Source of the DNA: Archivesica marissinica
Taxonomy: Eukaryota; Mollusca; Bivalvia; Venerida; Vesicomyidae
Assembly (NCBI GenBank): GCA_014843695.1
Contig: CM026401.1
Span: 53,952,649 to 54,016,648, forward strand
Length of the DNA stretch: 64,000 bases
Direction of reading: 5' to 3'
Positions 59,101-64,000 of the stretch are shown one piece after another. The position numbers and the translations under genes are program-made. The notes under the pieces are model-generated. The model did not search any database, was not told the DNA's origin, and saw only the letters and a program-made list of their open reading frames with translations. Each line of letters starts with the position of its first letter. Within the stretch, counting starts at the first letter, position 1.

Positions 59101-62087
59101 CCTACCATCCATACTCGCCTATAAGACTACCCACTCCCCTACCATACATACTCGCCTATAAGACGATCTCCCCTATAAGACTACACACGCCCATACCATC
59201 CATACTCGCCTATAAGACTACCCACTCCCCTACCATTCATACTCGTCTATAAGACTACCCACTCCCCTACCATCCATACTCGCATATAAGACTACCCACT
59301 CCCCTACCATCCATACTCGCCTATAAGACTACCCACTCCCCTACCATACATACTCGCCTATAAGACGATCTCCCCTATAAGACTACCCACGCTCCTACCA
59401 TCCATACTCGCCTATAAGACTACCCACTCCCCTACCATCCATACGCGCCTATAAGACGATCTCCCTTATAAGACTACACACGCCCCTACCATCCATACTT
59501 GCCTATAAGACTACCCACTCCCCTACCATCCATACTCGCCTATAAGACAATCTCGCATATAAGACACCCTCCTCTACATTGGTCCTGAAATTTGTTGGTT
59601 TTGGCATGCACTCGCATATAAAATGGATTGATAAAATGGAGACCATGTATAAATTGCATGTTTGGCCAGAAATGTTCAGTGTCAGGGTGCCAGTGTCAGG
59701 GTGCCAGTGTCAGGGTGCCAGTGTCAGGGTGCTTTCTTTTCTAAAACGTAATTATGTATACCATTTAACACATTTAGTTTATACAAATTTATTTTTAGCT
59801 CGATTGCGAAACAAGTTATTTCAACTTATATTAATCCCTCTCGAGACCTCATTCCTGATGGAATCCATCGCCACGAGGGAGAGAGAAGAGGCAACGTGGA
59901 ATTTAAATGCCTTGCTTACGGGCACAATCGTAACGGCTCCAGTGGGGCTCGAACTCCGGACCTTTTGCACCTGAAGCGAACGCGCATCCACTGCGCTATC
60001 ACGACTTCCACTTTAACACATTTATTTTTAAATTATAAAAATATTTTAGCTCTCACTTATAAGGCCATAATCTGATTGTAAAAAAACTTGTATAAAAACG
60101 TTGTCTTATATTGGATTATGATTATTCTTCCTATATAAAAAAACATATCGTTACATTCTAATAATCCAATCAGAACGCTCGTTTCAACGCTCGTTTCAAC
60201 GCGAATTGCGCCGCTATAGAAATTTTCAAAACAAATTGAAAATGCTACGAAATCTCTTTTTGACGTACATTATTGCCGAATAAACCTACACGTTAAAACT
60301 CGTCGAAGATTTTTTTTTGTTGCTGACAGAACCCGTGTCCTAGTATGGAAATGTGACCTGCTATGGCCAATGTATGTGGCAATTGTTTGCAAAGTATGCA
60401 TGCATGCAGCTTAAAGTTGTGTTTTATTTGAAGAACAATATAAAGACTCGGGATAGGCGTTGTATTTGGACAGATTTGTACAAAATTGTTTCAGATAGGG
60501 CCATTTTACTGATCGATGCGAAATCTGACATCCCACAGAGTAGAATCCCTGTACTTAAATATATATACTAGTACCCCCAAACGTGCCGAATCACTGTGGG
60601 GTGGACAGCAAGTTGCTCTGAGTGTTAAAGTCCCATCTTCCATTGTTGGAGGAAGAAGCAGGGTGGACAGTAAGTTGCTTTGAGTGTTAAAGTCCCACCT
60701 TCCATTGTTGGAGGAAGAAGCAGGGTGGACAGTAAGTTGCTTTGAGTGTTAAAGTCCCACATTCCATTGTTGGGGGAGGAATCAGGGTGGACAGTAAGTT
60801 GCTCTGAGTGTTAAAGTCCCAGCTTCCATTGTTGGAGGAAGAATAAGGGTGGACAGCAAGTTGCTCTGAGTGTTAAAGTCCCATCTTCCATTGTTGGAGG
60901 AAGAATCAGGGTGGACAGTAAGTTGCTTTGAGTGTTAAAGTCCCATCTTCCATTGTTGGAGGAAGAATCAGGGTGGACAGTAAGTTGCTCTGAGTGTTAA
61001 AGTCCCATATTCCATTGTTGGAGGAAGAAGCAGGGTGGACAGTAAGTTGCTCTGAGTGTTAAAGTCCCACTTTCCATTGTTGGGGGAGGAATCAGGGTGG
61101 ACAGTAAGTTGCTCTGAGTGTTAAAGTCCCATCTTCCATTGTTGGAGGAAGAATCAGGGTGGACAGTAAGTTGCTTTGAGTGTTAAAGTCCCAGCTTCCA
61201 TTGTTGGAGGAAGAAGCAGGGTGGACAGTAAGTTGCTCTGAGTGTTAAAGTCCCAGCTTCCATTGTTGGAGGAAGAATCAGGGTGGACAGCAAGTTGCTC
61301 TGAGTGTTAAAGTCCCAGCTTCCTTTGTTGGAGGAAGAATCAGGGTGGACAGTAAGTTGCTCTGAGTGTTAAAGTCCCAGCTTCCTTTGTTGGAGGAAGA
61401 ATCAGGGTGGACAGCAAGTTGCTCTGAGTGTTAAAGTCCCAGCTTCCTTTGTTGGAGGAAGAATCAGGGTGGACAGCAAGTTGCTCTGAGTGTTAAAGTC
61501 CCAGCTTCCATTGTTGGAGGAAGAATCAGGGTGGACAGTAAGTTGCTCTGAGTGTTAAAGTCCCATCTTCCTTTGTTGGAGGAAGAATCAGGGTGGACAG
61601 CAAGTTGCTCTGAGTGTTAAAGTCCCAGCTTCCTTTGTTGGAGGAAGAATCAGGGTGGACAGTAAGTTGCTCTGAGTGTTAAAGTCCCAGCTTCCTTTGT
61701 TGGAGGAAGAATCAGGGTGGACAGCAAGTTGCTCTGAGTGTTAAAGTCCCAGCTTCCTTTGTTGGAGGAAGAATCAGGGTGGACAGCAAGTTGCTCTGAG
61801 TGTTAAAGTCCCATCTTCCATTGTTGGAGGAAGAATCAGGGTGGACAGTAAGTTGCTTTGAGTGTTAAAGTCCCAGCTTTCATTGTTGGAGGAAGAAGCA
61901 GGGTGGACAGTAACTAACCTGCATGCCATACATGGGTACCGGCCCCTGGTGCATGGGCACATACATCTGTGGTGGCATACTCTGGGCGTAAATCTGCGGG
62001 TACTGCGCGGGCACCTGCTGCGGATGGAGAACACTGCCAGCTCCCATCTGTTGAGGTACCGCGATAGTTGTAGGCCCTGCTGGACCC
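25661..62087 (-). CDS. NPHP4: Nephrocystin-4, C-terminal two thirds (whole gene model, 5' end outside window)
   Basis: Seventeen exons on the - strand join into about 935 residues that follow vertebrate NPHP4 (about 1,426 residues) co-linearly to its C-terminus. Landmarks seen are GSGLSRAAYAKLYSVGFPP, IRYFMDPAF with YIDVWDGDSLLPLGS, ITTEHTIHPSFGTSEFFEF, PPLDSLPGAPVG, RVDISCVEGQ and ITYTNPYPHKKTF. Family knowledge: NPHP4 works with NPHP1 and RPGRIP1L at the ciliary transition zone, and its C-terminal half carries Ig/ASPM-like domains. All junctions agree in phase except between the 45-nt exon at 47515-47559 (exit phase 1) and the exon at 43687-43762 (entry phase 0); a small exon is probably unseen there. 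The stop is TAA at 25661-25663. Introns contain 19- to 62-bp arrays and one 1000-N gap. Confidence 0.93.
26592..26758 (-). CDS. NPHP4: NPHP4 penultimate exon
   Basis: Acceptor TTTTCTTCAG, donor TTCTCAG/GTTTGT. It encodes VPLGASPQIKRFFMAVYLDA, then ARPIQIWQFYVHALQRVDIS and CVEGQTSRFSLILR. The acceptor with the first exon bases is present twice more upstream in the intron. Confidence 0.96.
26732..27290. repeat. NPHP4: Triplicated acceptor of the NPHP4 penultimate exon, with MITE A inserted
   Basis: The acceptor and first exon bases (on +, GAGGCTCCTAGAGGGACCTG followed by AAGAAAA) occur at 26740-26768, about 26828 and about 26945, in units of about 90-115 bp that also share AATGCTAGAATCTGC. The outermost unit is interrupted by a complete MITE A with TTAA on both sides (26995-27236). 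Confidence 0.85.
27471..27586 (-). CDS. NPHP4: NPHP4 exon
   Basis: Acceptor TTGATATTGCAG, donor ATCAAG/GTAGGT. It encodes APVGSGQIMQTIARCSDPNI, then ICDTKSTQPGEPQDVFIK, matching the RCSDPN...PGEP signature. It ends in phase 0. Confidence 0.95.
27655..27915 (+). pseudogene. Cysteine-rich fragment, possibly from a transposon protein
   Basis: The + frame ends RRTTLPCIEACKCHKHGDDC and LNILPDGT after CTKGCLSRLYSC. This C..C.C...DDC spacing resembles cysteine-rich tails I associate with transposon-derived invertebrate proteins. No exon borders or start context support a gene, and it lies in an NPHP4 intron in antisense. Confidence 0.3.
28979..29135 (-). CDS. NPHP4: NPHP4 exon
   Basis: Acceptor TGTTTCAG, donor TACCAG/GTACGT. 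It encodes IYFRSEDDKPLAVLLLKVEP, then QPHVIDQTFRFHSPEQTFLK and KSIRLPPLDSLPG. The QPHVIDQTFRF and RLPPLDSLPGAP motifs are strongly conserved in NPHP4. Confidence 0.95.
29380..30225. other. NPHP4 intron, nothing recognised
   Basis: AT-rich sequence. The only pattern seen is a short tandem of TATGCTCGGCGTATTCC-like units at 29495-29540 and a G-run at 30175-30190. Confidence 0.35.
30225..30345 (-). mobile_element. SINE family 5 fragment
   Basis: On + it reads ACCACTGACCTTCTGCAAG, then TGGGATTCCAACCTACAGTG and GCGAGGGGCAAGTGA. Related copies are at 48140-48292 and 53285-53450. Confidence 0.6.
30665..30995. repeat. NPHP4: 19-bp minisatellite starting at an NPHP4 donor
   Basis: About 17 copies of GCATACCTGTAACACACAT. 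On the gene strand each unit is GTATGCATGTGTGTTACAG, beginning with a donor-like GTATGC and ending with an acceptor-like TTACAG. The first unit is the real donor of exon 30996-31076. Confidence 0.95.
30996..31076 (-). CDS. NPHP4: NPHP4 exon
   Basis: Acceptor TTGTGTTCCAG, donor TTAAAG/GTAGGC; 27 codons, phase 0 to 0. It encodes GPVDPFRQTAKTKISKQNDA then LKPKTLK, a basic link before IYFRSEDDKP. The donor is the first repeat of a 19-bp array. Confidence 0.92.
31185..31415. repeat. 18-bp minisatellite
   Basis: About 13 copies of CAAACACCGGACCATAGG, lying about 110 bp outside the acceptor of exon 30996-31076. The period is a multiple of three and open in several frames. Confidence 0.93.
31555..32072. 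repeat. NPHP4: 56/57-bp minisatellite made of an NPHP4 exon end plus donor
   Basis: Nine units. Each contains 47 nt of the end of exon 32026-32215 (coding PFKYLSFLAEQSATP plus Q), the GTAGGC donor and 3-4 more bases. Units with GTAGGCAAGA are 57 bp and keep frame; those with GTAGGCAGA are 56 bp and shift it. Confidence 0.96.
32026..32215 (-). CDS. NPHP4: NPHP4 exon
   Basis: Acceptor CTATGTAACAG, donor CCCCAG/GTAGGC. It encodes CVTDTREWRYFKQLHQIQ to PEVFLRPKETVNIPFKYLSF and LAEQSATPQ. The last 47 nt and the donor belong to a 56/57-bp array, so the donor chosen here is the most upstream of nine. A TTAA-flanked MITE begins 22 bp outside the acceptor. Confidence 0.95.
32237..32999. mobile_element. 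MITE B, internally amplified
   Basis: Complete ends with TTAA on both sides (32237-32240 and 32996-32999). The left block (CCCTTTCCCTCATAGAAGC onward, about 108 bp) is present three times and the right block (TCCCAGTAATATCTATGGAG onward, about 115 bp) four times. It lies 22 bp outside the acceptor of exon 32026-32215. Confidence 0.8.
33130..35712. repeat. AT-rich satellite with assembly gap
   Basis: Repeats of TATATCATATATCTATATCA type with about 22-24 bp periodicity on both sides of a run of exactly 1000 N (33423-34422), which looks like a placeholder gap of unknown real size. Open frames through it are artefacts. Confidence 0.95.
35800..36622. mobile_element. Cluster of SINE pieces (families 3, 2 and 4)
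   Basis: Family 3 body at 35800-35990 (+), a tRNA-like head at 36020-36095 (-), family 2 at 36297-36525 (-) and a family 4 fragment at 36525-36622 (-). The last ends about nine bases from the donor of exon 36631-36857. Confidence 0.65.
36631..36857 (-). CDS. NPHP4: NPHP4 exon with ITTEHT motif
   Basis: Acceptor TGTCATCCAG, donor CTACA/GTAAGT. It encodes PQKQLKTERARDLKTLEIYR, then IESMLSQSITTEHTIHPSFG and SEFFEFVLRNPFNVEHSVRI, a hallmark of NPHP4 and the start of an Ig-like/ASPM-type domain. It exits in phase 2. Confidence 0.96.
37027..39263. repeat. 38-bp GC-rich minisatellite
   Basis: About 59 copies of GCTTAGCACTTGTCCCGGGC plus TGCAGGGCAATGGAATTG. Most units carry CCCGGG and CTGCAG; variants with GGCGGCAGG are clustered at both ends. 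NPHP4 intron. Confidence 0.97.
39624..39859. mobile_element. MITE C copy close to an NPHP4 donor
   Basis: TTAA at both ends (39624-39627 and 39856-39859), inverted ends CCTTTTGCACACTAACGG and CAGCAGGCAAAGG, internal CATAGAGGCAGATCAGAC and GGATCTATGTTGTTTGC. It ends 27 bp from the donor of exon 39887-40095. Confidence 0.75.
39887..40095 (-). CDS. NPHP4: NPHP4 exon
   Basis: Acceptor CCTCTCTCAG, donor TTAGTG/GTAGGT. It encodes a charged helical region, VTVKKRVARAHHVAENNRE, VAALLFSRREEVEPITESNR and SRKLARMHALRNKNGG. A TTAA-flanked MITE starts 28 bp past the donor, and a 21-bp array starts about 13 bp outside the acceptor. Confidence 0.92.
40108..41000. repeat. 21-bp minisatellite next to an NPHP4 acceptor
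   Basis: About 42 copies of AACCCAACTGTGAGGGTAAT plus T (or ACT variants), starting about 13 bp outside the acceptor of exon 39887-40095. The period is a multiple of three, so long open frames exist on both strands. Confidence 0.96.
41081..41730. repeat. Tandem duplication of about 210 bp with a SINE at the junction
   Basis: The segment from CTTGGCCGTATTTAAAGAAA to TTAGCCAAAGGCATGTATTA occurs at 41081-41290 and 41515-41728. A - strand SINE family 2 (41294-41512) lies exactly between the copies. Confidence 0.8.
41898..42130. repeat. 25/26-bp minisatellite
   Basis: Nine copies of CTGGTGGCAAGCTGGTTTAG plus ATGGC(C). Confidence 0.94.
42390..42565. mobile_element. MITE C fragment
   Basis: Contains GGATCTATGTTGTTTGC, CAGCATAGAGCCTGATCAGA and its inverted partner TCTGATCAGGCTCTATAC, but lacks clear TTAA ends. 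Confidence 0.6.
42945..43165 (-). mobile_element. SINE family 3
   Basis: Body CAGAGTCTCCTCTGGTTCTT and head GGATTAACAGTCCAGCG on +; a G-run follows at about 43168. Confidence 0.7.
43309..43534. mobile_element. MITE A, complete
   Basis: TTAA at both ends, CCCATTCAACACCA and TGGTGTTGAAAGTG inverted ends, and the family core TGGACTAGTTCATTTATCAA. Other copies are at 14516-14760, 26995-27236, 48789-48993 (right end lost) and 52244-52485. Confidence 0.8.
43687..43762 (-). CDS. NPHP4: NPHP4 exon
   Basis: Acceptor AAGTTTTCAG, donor CATG/GTAAAT. It encodes IVSQTASNSAFGGGSLIAGE then PDIKHG, matching the Ser/Gly-rich stretch with GGSL in vertebrate NPHP4. It exits in phase 1 and joins the next exon cleanly. 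Confidence 0.85.
43763..44335. other. NPHP4 intron, nothing recognised
   Basis: AT-rich, with a pair of AAATTTGGTTTT-like stretches. No exon with fitting phase seen. Confidence 0.35.
44548..44828 (-). mobile_element. SINE family 3, near full length
   Basis: Runs from CGTTTATCTATCGTCGCTAC through TCCAGAGTCTGCTCTGGTTC to the tRNA-like head CAGTCCAGCGTGTTACCACT on +. Confidence 0.78.
44868..45205. repeat. Irregular 19-33 bp minisatellite
   Basis: Units of ACAGACAAGTATCTTCATCT and ACAAGTTCAGACATTTGTC types alternate irregularly. Confidence 0.85.
45643..45829 (+). mobile_element. SINE family 1 with target-site duplication
   Basis: Family 1 body and tail, starting within the tRNA-like head (CCGGAGTTCAAGCCCC). 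An 11-bp direct repeat AAGAATAAAAG flanks both ends, marking a 5'-truncated retroposition. Confidence 0.82.
45852..46112 (-). mobile_element. SINE family 4
   Basis: Contains GGGCCAGCCATTTCCG, GGCTCACCAACCGGCCATA and the head with TTCTGCTCCGTAG, antisense. An AT-rich insert lies near its 3' end. Confidence 0.65.
46214..46636. mobile_element. CAGGG-ended element with 5-bp target duplication
   Basis: CAGGGATCATTCTAGAGG and the inverted end GGACCCTG, flanked by GATTA at 46209-46213 and 46637-46641. Its first 125 bp or so, with the left flank TTTCGATTA, are tandemly duplicated. A partial copy starts at 63514. Confidence 0.78.
46642..47514. other. NPHP4: NPHP4 intron where a small exon may be missing
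   Basis: No exon entering in phase 1 and leaving in phase 0 could be recognised here or at 43763-46213. The sequence has poly-C and poly-A runs and no clear repeat. Confidence 0.35.
47515..47559 (-). CDS. NPHP4: NPHP4 candidate 45-nt exon
   Basis: Acceptor TTTTATTACAG, donor CCAATG/GTAAAA. Read in the phase left by the upstream exon it gives IGQLTLPTFTMDPN, in the right place for the short variable link after the LANLGHP block. It leaves in phase 1 but the next recognised exon enters in phase 0, so either a small exon between them is missing or this exon is not used. Confidence 0.55.
47765..48292 (-). mobile_element. SINE family 5 with a 90-bp internal tandem repeat
   Basis: It begins GCGCACCAACAGCTTAGGTC, then four copies of a unit of about 90 bp (TATTGGTGGAGGAAGACGCT and CCGGGCAGTATTTCAGATGC) and ends in the tRNA-like head with GTAACCACTCGGC. 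A copy without the expansion is at 53285-53450. Confidence 0.75.
48462..48672 (-). CDS. NPHP4: NPHP4 exon
   Basis: Acceptor ATGTGTTTCAG, donor TTTCTG/GTATGT. It encodes YLCRTGMEAVQTTFELEVI, a Glu/Ala-rich spacer, then VQSVVRGKLHLRLANLGHP and VDPKATIS. The GKLHLRLANLGHP block corresponds to a conserved strand pair in vertebrate NPHP4. It exits in phase 1. Confidence 0.93.
49189..49660. repeat. NPHP4: About 183-bp triplication of an NPHP4 exon end, donor and MITE end
   Basis: The segment from GGTACCTTCAAATCCACTGC to CTGGGACAAATGTTGTAA occurs at 49191, 49376 and 49561. In the first two copies it is followed by MITE C sequence (GAATAGCAAACAGCATAGAG to CATGCAAAGGGTTAATG). Only the third copy has the 5' part of the exon and its acceptor. 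Confidence 0.92.
49566..49709 (-). CDS. NPHP4: NPHP4 exon with IRYFMDP and YIDVWDGDS motifs
   Basis: Acceptor TTGTGTTGCAG, donor TTGAAG/GTACCC; 48 codons, phase 0 to 0. It encodes IRYFMDPAFMKPGETQLF, then LQHLSQQTMYIDVWDGDSLL and LGSTAVDLK, a C2-like segment strongly conserved in NPHP4. The 3' two thirds of this exon plus its donor occur twice more downstream. Confidence 0.95.
49785..50062 (+). mobile_element. SINE family 3
   Basis: Head GTAGTCCAGTGGTTAATCCA, B-box GGTTCAATCCC, body AACAGTCTTTCAATAGAG to CGACGATAAATAAACG. The only + strand copy with a near complete head and body. Confidence 0.8.
50587..50701 (-). CDS. NPHP4: NPHP4 exon
   Basis: Acceptor TCTATTTATAG, donor CTTGAG/GTATGT. It encodes LLLSKPQTDLSSDIHAMPYI then LQKLDKDGTLLKGPPGLE. 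Phases match both neighbours. Confidence 0.92.
51287..51385 (-). CDS. NPHP4: NPHP4 exon
   Basis: Acceptor TACCCTTGCAG, donor GAGAG/GTAACT. It encodes MIENVGASGPETTGGTVF and LSFQFYRNQQVTTE. A SINE with a 15-bp target-site duplication sits only about 25 bp upstream of the acceptor. Confidence 0.92.
51396..51605 (-). mobile_element. SINE family 1 with 15-bp target-site duplication
   Basis: AATTATAGTTCTATA flanks both sides (51396-51410 and 51591-51605). The SINE is in the same orientation as NPHP4 and ends about 25 nt before the acceptor of exon 51287-51385. Confidence 0.85.
51625..52215. repeat. 55-bp minisatellite
   Basis: About ten and a half nearly identical copies of TTTCTCCCTCCATTCTAAAT followed by GTACTCTTTAACTTCCATAT and AATAGCCAATAATCA. 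The high identity suggests recent expansion. Confidence 0.95.
52244..52700. mobile_element. MITE A, SINE 1 fragment and SINE family 6
   Basis: MITE A with TTAA ends at 52244-52485; a short SINE 1 tail at 52495-52545; a family 6 SINE at 52546-52700 (-) with GTGGGAGAAAACCCACCTG and head CGAGGATCGAACCCGGGTC. Confidence 0.7.
52728..52919 (-). CDS. NPHP4: NPHP4 exon with GSGLSRAAY motif
   Basis: Acceptor TACTTTACAG, donor TCCAA/GTAAGC. It encodes GSGLSRAAYAKLYSVGFPPV, then LDRNGEPPEVIDPNTHVVS and EIIFQFLAFSK, one of the best conserved parts of NPHP4. Confidence 0.95.
53685..53764 (-). CDS. NPHP4: NPHP4 exon
   Basis: Acceptor TTTTCTTACAG, donor AGAAA/GTATGT. It encodes GPFPDIQELRYTPSYQPI and LTSGPQPRK, a proline-rich link just before the GSGLSRAAY motif. 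It enters in phase 0 and exits in phase 2, matching both neighbours. Confidence 0.82.
53936..59560. repeat. 37-bp satellite, 5.6 kb
   Basis: About 150 copies of CTACCATCCATACTCGCCTA plus TAAGACTACCCACTCCC. Long-range structure is visible: the run around the rare CACTCACATACC variant at about 55113 recurs at about 56138, a higher-order shift of roughly 1.03 kb. It is bounded by SINE family 1 on the left and a (GTGTCAGGGTGCCA)4 repeat and another SINE on the right. NPHP4 intron. Confidence 0.97.
59688..59735. repeat. 14-bp tandem repeat
   Basis: About four copies of GTGTCAGGGTGCCA. Confidence 0.9.
59774..60012 (-). mobile_element. SINE family 1, full length
   Basis: Complete from the ACAAATTTATTTTTAGCTCG tail to the tRNA-like head GCGCATCCACTGCGCTATCA. 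Good reference copy. Confidence 0.85.
60013..60594. other. NPHP4 intron, nothing recognised
   Basis: A dispersed-element remnant (AAAACGTTGTCTTATA) lies at 60060-60115. The rest is single-copy-looking, with a short duplicated CGCTCGTTTCAACG at 60176-60204. Confidence 0.35.
60595..61916. repeat. 62-bp minisatellite ending at an NPHP4 donor
   Basis: About 21 copies of GTGGACAGTAAGTTGCTCTG followed by AGTGTTAAAGTCCCAGCTTC and CATTGTTGGAGGAAGAATCA plus GG. It ends within five bases of the donor of exon 61919-62087, whose intron starts GTTAGTTACTGTCCACC and so already shares the repeat sequence. Confidence 0.96.
61919..62087 (-). CDS. NPHP4: NPHP4 exon (first in window)
   Basis: Acceptor TTGTATTTTAG, donor ATGCAG/GTTAGT. 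It encodes a Pro/Gln/Met-rich linker, GPAGPTTIAVPQQMGAG then PQIYAQSMPPQMYVPMHQ, low-complexity and weakly conserved, and is placed by phase and position. It ends in phase 0, as the next exon requires. A 62-bp minisatellite starts about five bases after its donor. Confidence 0.72.
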
Positions 62088-62274
62088 CTAAAATACAAAT
62101 AAAGTAAACTGGGTAACAGAAAGAGAATCAAATGATGAATTTCATTTCACTTTAGCACTCTGTGGATACGACGTCGGCCGCATAGCAGAGGGGTTACTAG
62201 TTTGATCCCGCAAGACCCACGGTGGCCGAGTCCTGAAATCCAAATTTCTTATTTTCTCTCCCTCATGAGAGATT

Positions 62275-63352
62275 AAAACTAATATGTTGTAAGAATTTGA
62301 ACTATTATATTGTAAGAATTTGAACTAGTAAGAATTTGAACTAATATGTTGTAAGAATTTGAACTAATATGTTGTAAGAATTTGAACTAATATGTTGTAA
62401 GAATTTGAACTAATATGTAGTAAGAATTTGAACTAGTAAGAATTTGAACTAATATGTTGTAAGAATTTGAACTAATATGTTGTAAGAATTTGAACTAATA
62501 TGTTGTAAGAATTTGAACTAATAAGAATTTGAACTAATATGTTGTAAGAATTTGAACTAGTAAGAATTTGAACTAATATGTTGTAAGAATTTGAACTATT
62601 ATGTTGTAAGAATTTGAACTAATATGTTGTAAGAATTTGAACTAATAAGAATTTGAACTAATATGTTGTAAGAATTTGAATTAGTAAGAATTTGAACTAA
62701 TATGTTGTAAGAATTTGAACTATTATGTTGTAAGAATTTGAACTAATAAGAATTTGAACTATTATGTTGTACGAATTTGAACTAATATGTTGTAAGAATT
62801 TGAACTAGTAAGAATTTGAACTAATATGTTGTAAGAATTTGAACTAATATGTAGTAAGAATTTGAACTATTATGTTGTAAGAATTTGAACTAATATGTTG
62901 TAAGAATTTGAACTAATATGTAGTAAAAATTTGAACTATTATGTTGTAAGAATTTGAACTATTATGTTGTAAGAATTTGAACTAGTAAGAATTTGAACTA
63001 ATATGTTGTAAGAATTTGAACTAATATGTTGTAAGAATTTGAACTAATATGTAGTAAGAATTTGAACTATTATGTTGTAAGAATTTGAACTAATATGTTG
63101 TAAGAATTTGAACTATTATGTTGTAAGAATTTGAACTAATATGTTGTAAGAATTTGAACTAATATGTTGTAAGAATTTGAACTAATATGTTGTAAGAATT
63201 TGAACTATTATGTTGTAAGAATTTGAACTATTATGTTGTAAGAATTTGAACTAGTAAGAATTTGAACTAATATGTTGTAAGAATTTGAACTAATATGTTG
63301 TAAGAATTTGAACTAATATGTTGTAAGAATTTGAACTAATATGTTGTAAGAA
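62275..63352. repeat. 23-bp minisatellite with 16-bp variants
   Basis: Over 40 copies of AATATGTTGTAAGAATTTGA plus ACT, mixed with shorter AGTAAGAATTTGAACT units. Confidence 0.95.
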
Positions 63353-63379
63353 TTTATTTAATAATCAAACTAGAATCAA

Positions 63380-63500
63380 TTTGTAAAATGTTGTCATTTT
63401 TTGGTGGACTTGAGTGAGGCCGATCTGTACCCACAACTAGTCAGGAATCAATTTGTAAAATGTTGTCTTTTTTTGGTGGACTTGAGTGAGGCCGATCTGT
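63380..63500. repeat. Two-copy direct repeat
   Basis: The segment GAATCAATTTGTAAAATGTT to CTGTACCCACAA is present twice, 73-75 bp apart. Confidence 0.85.
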
Positions 63501-63513
63501 ACCCACAAATAGT

Positions 63514-64000
63514 CAGGGCTCATTCTAGAGGGCGACAGGGCGAAATAGTCGCCTTAGGGACATTGACATCACCCCCTGGGGGCCCCACCTCTCCCTAAAA
63601 AATACAACACATTTTGTTTTACAATTTCCATACAAAATTGTGTCCAGTGAGATACACTGGCCCATTATAAAGCATTGCGTCTATTCATTATTTGAAATAT
63701 ATGGCCTGGAATCATTAATATGGCATTTGTGCATGAATAAATGTTAATTATAGTCACATTAACCCTTTCCCTCATAGAAGCACCTCTTGACGCCATTACC
63801 AATACGACATACATTGACAATGTAGTAGTCAAACCAATGCTCATAACCCTTTCCCTCATAGAAGCACCTCTTGACGCCATTACCAATACGACATACATTG
63901 ACAATGTAGTAGTCAAACCAATGCTCATAACCCTTTCCCTCATAGAAGCACCTCTTGACGCCATTACCAATACGACATACATTGACAATGTAGTAGCCAA
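63514..64000. mobile_element. CAGGG element fragment and MITE B running off the edge
   Basis: Positions 63514 to about 63700 match the CAGGG element but its right end is missing. At 63759 a MITE B starts with TTAACCCTTTCCCTCATAGA and its left block is repeated at least three times up to the window edge. Confidence 0.7.

Noticed and set aside
54000..59560. Telomere-like or centromere-specific repeat
   Set aside because: The 37-bp unit is unlike TTAGGG and the block lies within an intron of a conserved gene, so no structural chromosome role can be inferred.
60353..60571. 72-codon + strand frame in an NPHP4 intron
   Set aside because: No ATG at its start, no homology recognised and no splice context.

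Overview
This is animal nuclear DNA, most likely from a mollusc and probably a bivalve; the genus cannot be fixed. The evidence is short exons with GT/AG junctions, large introns, several tRNA-derived SINE families, many MITE-like elements and a very high load of minisatellites. There is no operon structure, ribosome binding site, CRISPR array or other prokaryotic hallmark.

Two genes are recognisable, both for motile or sensory cilia, arranged tail to tail. On the + strand, 858-15737, is a complete 11- or 12-exon gene for a coiled-coil protein of about 551-556 residues. It belongs to the ODAD1 (CCDC114)/CCDC63/Chlamydomonas DC2 family, which docks outer dynein arms on axonemal doublets. On the - strand, from 62087 down to 25661, are 17 exons giving about 935 residues of nephrocystin-4 (NPHP4), a transition-zone protein; its N-terminal third lies beyond the right edge. 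All junctions agree in reading phase except the step from exon 47515-47559 to exon 43687-43762, where a small exon is probably missing from the model.

Layout: 1-857, upstream of the ODAD1 coding start with SINE pieces; 858-15737, ODAD1 exons separated by minisatellite-filled introns (24, 60, 32, 28, 28 and 23 bp units) and transposon remnants; 15738-25660, intergenic, with a duplicated 3' flank split by a nested transposon, a 2.5-kb 15-bp minisatellite open in several frames, hAT-like and TTAA-flanked MITEs and further small arrays; 25661-62087, NPHP4, whose introns hold arrays of 19, 18, 56/57, 38, 21, 25, 90, 55, 37 (5.6 kb) and 62 bp units and an AT-rich block with a 1000-N assembly gap; 62088-64000, more intron with a 23-bp array and TE copies.

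The most unusual feature is that many minisatellites are anchored on splice sites. In at least seven places the repeat unit contains, or starts within a few bases of, an exon end and its donor or acceptor, so the arrays carry rows of exon fragments and decoy splice sites. ODAD1 exons 2 and 3 and the NPHP4 exons at 26592, 30996, 32026, 49566 and 61919 show this, and the exon at 39887 has an array just outside its acceptor. This suggests exon-intron borders seed tandem amplification in this genome.
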